From positions 28,279,906 through 28,343,905 of the forward strand of contig NC_080672.1 in assembly GCF_030247195.1 (NCBI RefSeq): a stretch of 64,000 nt of DNA. The letters run 5' to 3'. How positions within the stretch are numbered: the first letter of the stretch is position 1; the number at the start of each line of letters is the position of its first letter. The translations under genes were made by a program, and so were the position numbers. Below are positions 1 to 9,400 of this stretch, piece after piece. The DNA comes from Topomyia yanbarensis (Eukaryota; Arthropoda; Insecta; Diptera; Culicidae). The notes under the pieces are model-generated. The model saw only the letters and a list, made by a program, of their open reading frames with translations, ran no database searches and had not been told where the DNA came from.

Positions 1-3000
1 CGCTTACCACTCAACCACCGGCGCCGTCTCAGAAGCATAAATGACCTTTTCGATTTTAGAAATTGATTCACAACTACGGAAATCATGATGAATGAATTAC
101 ATCATGAATGAATCATGACCCAGTTCATATGGTATAGTCGAACCGCTAACATGAATAACATTTGGTTTATGAATGTTCTTAAAGTTGTGAGCTAATTCAC
201 GGACAGAAACTAAAAGCCTTATGCGGACGTTACGGAAGAAAAAATCACCAATTACAAAACACGTGATTATTAATCACGATCCTGTTTTCGCAAGGTGAAA
301 ACGTACTTGTTCAAGAATTCATGGCAATTTATTCGTTTATTTGGGAATACATGTTTTACGTGAAGAACACGCGTGAACGAGCAATAAAACCGATCACATA
401 ACTCCATCCAGAACAACGATTATTGAGAGAACGCAATGGTCGAAGGACATTATAAAATATAACATAACGTAGCGCATTGCCTCGTTAGCTGAACCAGATT
501 TCGAGTTTGCTATTTTTCTTGGGAAGAAATTTCCTCTTGCCCTGTGAATTCAATGAAAAAAAATCCAAGCATCCTTGATGCTGAATAAAAAGCTCAAACG
601 TTCAAAATAAAATATTACGTTTGGAAACTTTGGACGGCTTCATCAGTCGTGTTCAATAAACACGAAAACTTGTATTTACCTGGCGTTTTGGTTTTTTGTA
701 CATTTTTCAAGGAAAGTATTATCGTTTCTTGTTGTAGTTATTGATCTTGTTTCTCTTGAAAAAGTCCCAAACCAAACGCCGAAACGTCGGACAGTAAACA
801 AATTTCCAATTTGCTTGAACAAAGCTGAAAAAGCCGTTAACACTTTCCAAGAATTCATAATCGGAAAATTTTTGGCCTTCACGCAATCTTTCTTCGAGTT
901 TTCGAGTGACTAACACGAGTGACTTCAGTGACGGATAAAGAATGAACCCATAGAATATTTTAACAATATGACCCGTAAACTACATTTCAGTTTGAGAATT
1001 AGTCACAATGTTCCCGGAGACACCTCCCTGTACAACATTTTTTTTATCAAGACAGAATACTTTTACGGTCATTGAGCAGGTGTTCTTGAAAGAATGCCTC
1101 CACAAGTGCCTACTTCCACTTTTGAGGTCTCACGATGTCCCTCCACTTTTCTGACAGGATTGGGCCTTATGCCATTACTCGAAAGATCTTCTGGGCTGGT
1201 AAAAGGTTAAATTCGTTCCAAATGACCTGAATCCCCAGAGCACACCGAAATTGCGGCCATACTGGGCATCCCGAAAAGATCCTAAGGAAGTGAAACGGAC
1301 ATTGTACAAGACCTTATGAGCAGTGTTAAGGAGGAAGCTACATGCATTTGGATATGGCTTTGAAATTGAACATGAGAACAGTTTATTAATATGTTTTTAT
1401 TTTATTCCCCGAAAGTTTGAAAACGATCACTTGAATGGGTGAATTTTGACAAAACTTTTCTTGAAATGCAATTTAATTCCGTACACCTTTTATGTCATGT
1501 TTTGTCCAATGTTATCGCCATCAATCTTTTTTTCAACAATATGTTAGACTTTGTTATTGATAGAGTTGGCTTCTAACTTTAAAAATTTAAACATTTGAAC
1601 AAAACTCTGAATTCAATAGCTGACCTCCATCTCTTCTTCAGAGAGCATCATCCTTATCTAAACAACAAATCACTGGAAAACGAAACAGGCATCAGCTATG
1701 ATTGGATTTCGCTAGCCAATTCTGAAAGCGAGTGAAATGGGAAACGAAAGCACGGATCAGCAGTCACGGGGGTCTTCATCCGTAAATCGTAATTCTCCGA
1801 TTCGAAACCGAAGGCCAAAGAACTTTTCACTTGAGAGAGTTTTTCCCGGTTTCGAGAAAGGTGGCCAAGGTTTGGATTGAATTAATTCATTCCGGAGGCA
1901 CGTCGGTGTGTGGTGGGTGCGCACAGTTGATTTAATGGTGGCAGTTATATATGTGCATGGCGAGGGCATACGGTTCTTTTTTTGCGCTGTTGTCGACCGC
2001 CCGTTTAGCTTCGCTGCAGAGTTAGTCCGAGTTTCTGTCCGAAATTATTGGAGTGGAAGATTGGAAACGGGTTCAATTACCTGATCCGTTCGTTTGGTGG
2101 GCACCGCAGTTTAGATGCAATTTGATATATTTTCGATACTGAGGCAGCATTCGGAAAATAACGGTTAGGCATCATCCGACGAATTTTGTTGGAGAGGTTC
2201 AGGATGTTCGCTGTACGAACTATGAACCGCTAATCGGGTTTCGCATCGATATCTCTTATGATGAAGAATTAGATATTATCGGTTACGCCTAAAAAACAAA
2301 TTTATTGGTCCAAGGTATCAACGTCCTATACATTCGTGAGATGGGTCATAACCTAGAAATCCTATCATACGTTTTTACGCCAGTTCACATCGAATTCCGT
2401 GACTTCGAGCACAAAGATCTTCCAAAAAAGAGCCAAACCGACCATCCTCCATCCCAAGCGGATGGGTCAAGCTGGTCTGCTCGCTTTTGAATTAGCATAC
2501 AACATATAATAATCTATGCAATGCCGAGCCGAGTCGAGTCGAGCACAACCATCTGTCCGGATGGATGGCTCCTCCGTGCGTTTTTCGGTGAGCTTCCAGC
2601 AGCGGCAGCAACCAATTCCACACCAAGGTGGTTTCGAACTGGCAGCAGACACGCAGCTGTTTCCAATCTCCTCTCTGCCATTCTCCCGGCCACCAGGTAG
2701 CTAGAGGTTAGGTACCGCGTGGTGCGGTCTGTCTGCTCCTATTCTCCGGTGTATTTTCATTCCTTGTACCCATAACCGATCAATACCCTATACACTGGCT
2801 CACTTCTCTCCTTGTTCCCATTTTCTTCGGCTTTCCAAGTGGCCAAGCGGGCACGTAAACGGAAAGGAAGGGAGCAACCGTACCAACCGACCGACCGACC
2901 GACGTACCTACGACGTAGAGGAAAATCAATAACAATAAATGACGGTACGAACGAGTAATTACTTCTTCCTTCGGTGGATTTCGCTGCCAAATACACTTTG

Positions 3001-3329
3001 GCACCCTTCCTCCCTTCCTTTCGAAACCAGGTGTACCCGACAAGCATACGTTTCACCCGGAAAACTTAAATCGCTGGGAAACGAGATAAATCTCTCCTTT
3101 CGCGGCTCATCGTGTCGGTGAGAGGTGTCAGTAAGAAGACACTTCCTTGTTATGCTCGTCAGTTGAGGCCAGCTCAGTCACGGCAGAGGCGCCTTCTCAC
3201 GTCAAAGATTCCTACGTTCTTATGAATCCGCTACGATAAATACATGCCAACTGTAATTTGACTGATGTCTTGTTAGATTTCCAGCGAGGGGAAGCGCGGT
3301 CAAGCTTCCTCACCATCAATATCCCCATT
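1..3329. other. Mostly unique non-coding DNA
   Basis: No convincing exon is visible. Positions about 60-300 hold a decayed minus-oriented copy of the AT-rich 'catgatt' repeat family described at 61335. About 2500-3250 is more GC-rich and includes a short (CCGA)n run near 2881-2902. Short open frames on both strands overlap each other and show no recognisable domain. I see nothing further that I can name. Confidence 0.5.
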
Positions 3330-3373
3330 TACTAATGTTGTGTTGTTTTTCTTCCGTTTCTTTCCAGGTAAGC
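3330..3373 (+). promoter_or_regulatory. Candidate recursive splice (ratchet) site 1
   Basis: Seen: a branch-point-like TACTAAT (3330-3336), a long T/C-rich tract (3340-3365), and CAG directly joined to GTAAGC, with the acceptor AG ending at 3367 and the donor GT starting at 3368. The branch A lies about 32 nt before the AG. Known: insect recursive splicing of long introns uses exactly this juxtaposition of a 3' splice site and a 5' splice site with a zero-length exon. Inferred: the plus strand here is intron of a long gene. It could instead be the acceptor of an ordinary exon that happens to begin with GTAAG. A similar site occurs at 47094. Confidence 0.6.
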
Positions 3374-4092
3374 ATCGAAATCACCAACAAACTGTAGAGG
3401 ATCATTTGCGACTACATTGTTGCAGCCAGGTCATTTAATCGGCACCAGGCGCAATTAGTCAAACTATTGCACTGCACTTCCTAGGTTCGGGTCAGGTCGG
3501 AACTCGTTGTTTAGTTGGTTGGCAAATCACCGAACCTCTACCAACAACCACCGAAACTGACTGCCACCCCATAAATATCAACCGCACGCAGGACGCATCG
3601 ACCGGCAGAATGATTGATCTACTTCTCGTGCCTTGTTGCGAGCCGCGTGCTCTTCAGTGTTACGATATGCCTTTGGCTTTCTGTGTATTACAACTTTGCG
3701 TGTGGTGGACTGAAAGGTACCCCCCTTCCAGAATGTGGAAAGGCAATTGGCAGCAACTATACACAACCGCAGTACGTAGCAACAGGAATCGCGGGATTGT
3801 TGGTGCTATAATCCCTACTCAAAAGAGCGGCTAGGAGCTGGCAGCGAATTCGTGACCTATCACACCTAGCAGGGTGATGGGGTCGTACTGATATTCTTTT
3901 TTGCGGTAAATAATACGTGAGAGCACGTGTATTTATCGTATGGCAATCTGCTCAAATCTCGTGATTGTGAGTTGGTTAAAAATGTTCGCACCGGTTGAGC
4001 TCCAAATTTCTTGTGAATACTGACCACGATATGTAGCTCACAAAGTACCCAAAATATGAGATTTTCAACCAGTTAGACATTGAATAGTGGTC
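3374..4092. other. Non-coding interval, nothing recognised
   Basis: Overlapping short frames occur on the plus strand near 3610-3834 but have no recognisable domain or codon pattern. No repeat family was identified. Confidence 0.4.
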
Positions 4093-4256
4093 ATATTTGG
4101 TCGGTGTTTGGTAAACCCGGACTTATTGACATTTCGAGAAAAACGAGTTTACAGTTTGAATCGCAATATCTTTTACATCAAATTTCGAAATGAATTTTTG
4201 CCATAATTTTTGAATTAGTTATGGAGCTTCGACCTCGTTTAATCAAAATCCGGTAC
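4093..4256 (+). repeat. 5' part of a split TGGTCGG MITE
   Basis: The start (tttggtcggtgttt) followed by ttgacatttcgagaaaaac and ttttgccataatttttg matches, with divergence, the left part of the MITE copy at 39151-39388. The match stops near an 'aatccggtac' position. The matching right terminal part reappears at about 5283-5350, so this element seems to have been interrupted by roughly 1 kb of later DNA. The inverted termini and TA context of intact copies suggest a Tc1/mariner-type non-autonomous element. Confidence 0.45.
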
Positions 4257-4934
4257 TAACTTAGTGACAGGACTAAGCTAGCGTCGGATTGACGCTAGCC
4301 TCAAAGACGGAGACAGGATTTGTGTTCCTGATTAAACATCTAGTCTTGCCCAAGTATCGCAAAATCTGTTGGATGGAGACTCTTTGCTTCACGCGGATAC
4401 TGAGTAGGTGTAATTGCCTACGGGTCCGCCACCCCCCTTTTGGCCCTTCATACAGCGGTATGCTGAATTCAGAATGTTACCGTAATTTTAAAGTGCTGTT
4501 AAGTGGAGCCGCATGCAGAGCAGAACTCAAGCTAGATTGGTGGCTCCCCACATACACATACATACTGAAGTAAACAGAGCGGAAAACTAGAAGTGGCAGG
4601 GTCATTAGAACAGGCTTAATATCGCACGGGCTTAATCTTTGTCTTCTGTTAATGAGGGTCGAGCTTAGGCAGTATAACTACGAATCACCCGAGTTCACTA
4701 ACATGTGTCCTGATAAAGGTAGACGTGTCTATCTTTACCGTGACAACCGACAATTGCTCTCACTTGAGTACTATGGCTCTAATTTTCATAACTTTCCCTA
4801 CCCAGTAATCTCTAGCTAATTGAATGTCGTAAAAATGTAAAAAAGAAAATGTGACTAACATAGTCGAAATAAAAAAAGGAAAAAAACATACATACTGAGT
4901 TTGCTCTCTTATGGCGTTTTCGTTTTTTCTTGGT

Positions 4935-5018
4935 ACTACACCGGTGTAGTGCAAAGAAAGAGATAGACTGATTACACCCAAGTTTGAATGAGTGTAGCAC
5001 CGACTACACCGGTGTAGT
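4935..5018. repeat. Two copies of a 16-bp perfect palindrome
   Basis: ACTACACCGGTGTAGT occurs at 4935-4950 and again at 5003-5018, 68 bp apart. Each copy is its own reverse complement and is followed by GCA. The sequence between contains related half-sites (gattacacc, gtgtagcacc). The arrangement could be the end of a foldback element or a dyad binding site; I cannot tell which. Confidence 0.6.
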
Positions 5019-5045
5019 GCACTGTCAAAAACTAATATGCCATTA

Positions 5046-5230
5046 GAGTAAAAGTTTTGTTCGAAATCAATTTTTCTCCATTAAAGAGAAAATCGGATAA
5101 AACTGGACGTGAGGGGCACAAAACTCCACAACTAATTTAGTCATAGGTTTTGTGTCAGTCACGTACAAATATGGTTTTACCCTATTTTTTCTTATTGGAG
5201 AAAAATTGATTTCTACCAAAACTTTTCTCT
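5046..5230. mobile_element. Small foldback element (MITE)
   Basis: The left arm 5046-5104 and right arm 5174-5230 are imperfect reverse complements over about 58 bp, sharing aaatcaatttttctcca and related blocks. The arms enclose about 70 bp. No coding capacity is present. Length and structure fit a non-autonomous inverted-repeat element, but target duplications are not clear. Confidence 0.55.
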
Positions 5231-5282
5231 TTATAGTTTATTTCTCCCTAAAGCATTTTTTTCCTTATTTTAACATATTCCA

Positions 5283-5350
5283 AAACTGCAATCATTATCC
5301 CGCTTTTTTAGAATTTTTGACTTAGTCCGGTCTGACTTAACACCGATCAT
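5283..5350 (+). repeat. 3' part of the split TGGTCGG MITE
   Basis: Contains ttttgacttagtccggtc and the terminal taacaccgatcat, matching the right terminal inverted repeat of the copies at 34434 and 39151. It probably belongs with the fragment at 4093-4256. Confidence 0.5.
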
Positions 5351-5767
5351 TTGTGCCATAGAATAATTCGTGTGAAGTTTCCCAAGTAAATTCTCATGGG
5401 CTCAAACACCATACAACCTCTTAAAAATACCATGAATATGGTCCGTTATACATTTTACTACCATTAAAACATCATGAGCATGGCGATGCTGTTTTCATGG
5501 GTTCATCCCCTTACAAATACTATCAAAATACCATATAATGGGGGTGAATCTTGACCACGAGCATGGTGGTATTATAGACTTATCGTTTGCTCGGGTTTAC
5601 AATGGGCTTTCTCGCCATTTTCAAACACTTCATATAAACTGCAGAGTTGCAACTTGTTTCTTTCCAAGGTCTATGACGTACTCATGATGAATGTTGCGCA
5701 AACGCAAATGAACCTTTGACTTGAGTTGAGACAATGTACGACCTAAGAGTGGTTTCATACGAGCCCA
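5351..5767. other. Non-coding interval, nothing recognised
   Basis: Moderately AT-rich sequence with repeated 'accat...' words. There is no open frame with a recognisable domain and no clear repeat boundary. Confidence 0.4.
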
Positions 5768-5990
5768 ACTTTTTTTTATTCAATTCGTTTATTTGAAATG
5801 GCACGTTTGCGTCATCTTAAAGGTTACAATTTCTTTGTTTTAAATTTTAAATTTCCTAAAACTAGGGGATTACACAATTCATTATTATAGTATGTCTTAC
5901 ATATGTAGCAAATACTATAATATTCGTAAGATTAGGTGGTAATTTAGTATTATTTTTGTATAGTAACTCTACACACCAACAAAATATGAA
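5768..5990 (-). repeat. LINE 3' UTR fragment flanking the BEL element
   Basis: ttattcaattcgtttatttg, a 'ggcac...gcgt' block and 'cctaaaactagggg' match, in the same order, the distal 3' UTR of the minus-strand LINE at 56040-56150. It is therefore the 3' end of a second copy of that LINE. The BEL element begins directly at its edge, but I do not see the rest of the LINE on the far side of the BEL. Confidence 0.5.
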
Positions 5991-6289
5991 TTTTACGGCG
6001 GAAGTAAATCTAAGCGCCGTTCACGAAAATCAGCTTGACCTTCAGTCGTCCTAGCAAACTTTATTTCGCTCGATTCGAGTAAACAACCATTGTATCTCAA
6101 TTTGCATTGTTTTTTTCTTCTACTTCGATTACCGCACTAAGCGGGTGCTATAAAGGGAGACTGTAGAAGGCAGTCAATTATCAGTTGAAATTATACGTTA
6201 GAACGGTAACCGTCGTGTGCATATTTATCCGAACGCGCTCCATCGATAATTGAAATTTTTCGGTCGTTTTTTCGTAGCTCGCATCTCCA
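5991..6289 (+). repeat. 5' LTR of BEL/Pao element
   Basis: Begins TTTTACGGCGG where the 3' LTR begins TGTTACGGCGG, and ends CTCCA. Contains a TATA box and an initiator-like motif. The changed second base lies in the terminal TG that integrase recognises, so it either mutated after insertion or reflects loss and repair at this end. Confidence 0.9.
6149..6187 (+). promoter_or_regulatory. LTR core promoter (TATA plus initiator)
   Basis: TATAAAG at 6149-6155 is followed by TCAGTTG at 6181-6187, which fits the arthropod initiator TCAGTY with its A about 34 nt from the start of the TATA box. The spacing is right for transcription starting near 6183. The same pair lies at 11938 and 11970 in the 3' LTR. 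Confidence 0.6.
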
Positions 6290-6291
6290 TA

Positions 6292-6309
6292 TGGTCCTTC
6301 GAACCGGAT
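6292..6309 (+). other. Putative primer binding site
   Basis: TGGTCCTTCGAACCGGAT begins two bases after the 5' LTR and starts with the TGG expected to pair with a tRNA 3' CCA. The complement resembles a tRNA T-loop region (GGTTCGAA). I could not assign the tRNA species. Confidence 0.5.
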
Positions 6310-6427
6310 TGCGAAGGCAAAGACTCGCAGTTTCGGTAAATTGTTCGCTCGCTTCTCAGTTACGTACTTTCGTGATTCTGCCAACCGGTGGCACAGTGAG
6401 CAAAAGGTGATTGAAATTTTATCGACA

Positions 6428-9400
6428 ATGGAGAAACTAATTCGCGAACGAAAATCCCTTGAGCCGCGACTCAAGCGCGTACATGACACGGTGGTGAAAA
6501 TCCAGCCAGAAGCGGCTGAGGAAATTGACGTGCAATCGGAACTCGATACGCTCAATGACATTTGGGCTGCGTATTGTTCAGTGCATAAAAGAATTCTAGA
6601 TGCTTGTACGAATGATGAAACGTACGAAGAGGCCATTGAATGCCAGTGTAGATTCGAAGAAGCTTATGTCCGGTTAAAAAACCGACTGTTAAAATTGCTT
6701 AAAGTGATAAAATTGGCTGATAGTAATCGTGAGGAGCGGCCGCCGTCCCAGAATGACGTGATCACGCAACTTGCCCAGCAGCAAGCCGAGCTTCTAAATA
6801 TGATGTCCACACGTATGGTTCTTGCTACCAGCAGCACAGCTGCATCACCAGAAGCTGCCATCGCTCCCACTCCCTTGTCGGACCTGAAGCTGCCCCCGAT
6901 GACCTTGCCTGTGTTCAGTGGTAACTATCTCGAGTGGCAGTCATTCATTGATCTTTTCAACAGCATGGTTCATCAAAACCCATCGCTGAAAGATAGCCAG
7001 AAACTATACTTCCTGAAAACAAATCTTTCTGGTGAAGCTGCATCCCTAATTTCACACTTGAAAATCGAGGATGTAAATTACAGTCCCGCCTTACAAAAAC
7101 TTAAATCGCGCTACGACAAGCCACTCGAGATCGCTCACAAGCATATTGAACGCTTTCTAAGCCAGCCAGCCCTGACATCATCGTCTGCTGATGGCTTACG
7201 TTCACTGCATGACATCTCAGACGAAGTCGTTAGAGCCCTCCAAGCCATGCAACGAGAGGATCGGGACACATGGCTTTTATTTATCCTTATTGAGAAGTTG
7301 GATCGGGAAACCAAACAGCTATGGTACCAACGAGTTGCTGATATGCAAGAAGCGAACATCACGCTGCAGTGTTTCCTCCACTTCATAGATTCTCGCAGTT
7401 TTGCATTACAATCGGCGCAGCCCCCCAAACATGGAGCCGTTGCTGCCCAAAAACCTCCTGTGAAACCATCGTATAGAGGGGCAACTGCATTCATCACCAC
7501 AAATGCACCGCCAGTATGCAACGTTTGTGCAAAATCGCCACATCCACTTTATCAATGTGGCAAATTCATTCACATGAGCCCCGAGGAAAGGCTGTCAACA
7601 GTCAGCAGACAAAGGCTGTGCAAAAATTGCTTGAAGCAGCACCTTGGAGAAGTATGCAGATCGGGAAATTGTAGAAAATGTGGCCTACTGCATCACACGC
7701 TTCTGCATGCCGCATTTGAGCCATCAGATCATCAACCAAGCCCGTTTACGTCGTATGCCGTACATGCCAACAATGGTCCGGCCGCCCAGTCGCTAATTTC
7801 GGCCCTTGATCCCACTGCTAATCTCGACGCGTCAAATGTTCTTCTCGCGACCGTAGCCATTAATGTGTTGGACAAATATGGACGACCGCATGCATGTCGC
7901 GCAGTTCTGGATTCCGCATCTCAAGTAAGTTTCATCAGTAAGAGCTTCTGCGACGAACTTGGCCTGGATCTAATGGAAGCAGACATGGATCTGGAGGGAA
8001 TTTCATCCATGCCTGCACATGCCGACAAATGTGCGCAAATCGTTATAGCATCTCGATGCACGGATTATCGCACTGCTGTCCCGTGTATGGTGTTGGAAGA
8101 AATCGTTAAAACATTGCCAGCGAAACCAGCCGATATTGACCAATGGTCCATACCTGATTCAATTGAGTTAGCTGATCCACTTTTTAACCGCCCCGGTAAG
8201 ATTAGTGTTTTGCTCGGTATAGAACTTTTCTTCCAGTTACTCGAGCCAGGAAAAATCAATCTCAGCACGGATGATAGTCTACCTACATTACAAAACACCA
8301 AATTAGGGTGGGTGGTAGCCGGTCGCTATCGAAACAGCGCTCCGCTATCGAACTTGAAGGTGTCGACGTGCTTGTTGGCTTCCTCTGATGATGGTCTTTG
8401 CCAACAGCTGCGAAAATTTTGGGAAATAGAAGAGTATGCTGTACCTAAAATTCACATCAGTGAGGAGGAAAGGCGCTGCGAGGAGCATTTCTCAATGCAT
8501 ACGGTTAGGAATAACAGTGGAAAATTTACCGTTCGTTTGCCATTTTTGCACCCACCGAGTCAACTTGGCGATTCGAGACAGATGGCTGTTAGACGTCTGG
8601 AACACATGGAAAGGAAACTGCACCGGAATCCACTCCTCAAGCAAGAGTACCATGCATTCCTCCGCGAGTATCTCGAGCTTGGGCACATGACTATTTCGGA
8701 ACATGCAAATCCCACAGAGGCCGTCTACTTACCCCACCACTGTGTGATAAAGGAAGCCAGCTCAACGACGAAATGCCGCGTTGTATTTGATGCTTCTGCG
8801 AAAACTACAAGCGGAAAATCTCTTAACGATATTCTCATGGCTGGTCCAGTCTTGCAAGATTCGCTGGTGAACATTCTTCTACGCTTTCGAATTCCTACTA
8901 TTGTGATTACCGGCGATATCAAGCAAATGTATCGAATGATTGAAGTGCACCAAGATGATCGTGATTTCCAACGGATTTTGTGGCGATGGTCAAGCGACGA
9001 GCCGGTGAAGGAATATCGGCTAAATACTGTAACCTACGGAACTAAAAGTGCTTCCTATTTGGCCACAAAATGCGTGCAGCAGTTGTTGGAGTCCCACAGA
9101 CTGATGTATACGGAGGCAGTGGAAAAGGCAGAACGGGGCACATATGTGGACGACATTTTAACAGGTGCTGATTCAGAGGAGGAAGCCATTCTACTTCGCC
9201 AGCAGCTCTCAACAATTTTAGCTTCTGGTGGTTTTCACCTCCGAAAGTGGGCGTCAAATAGTGTAGAAGTCCTCAACGCGATCCCGGCTGCTGATCGGGA
9301 AATAAACACAACTATAGAACTGAACAACACCCGCACCATCAAGGCCCTCGGCATCTACTGGCAGCCGTGCAGCGACGAGTTCCTGTTCTCTAACATACCG

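Noticed and set aside
674..690. Minus-strand CAG|GTAAAT as a recursive splice site
   Set aside because: The upstream sequence on that strand is A-rich with no pyrimidine tract.
6341..6427. Upstream extension of the BEL polyprotein
   Set aside because: It begins with TTG, and the first ATG in frame is 6428, which opens a typical BEL Gag start.
6181..6636. Minus-strand 151-residue frame over the LTR
   Set aside because: A shadow of the BEL leader and gag start; its C-terminal end recurs at 11970-12203 only because the LTR is repeated.
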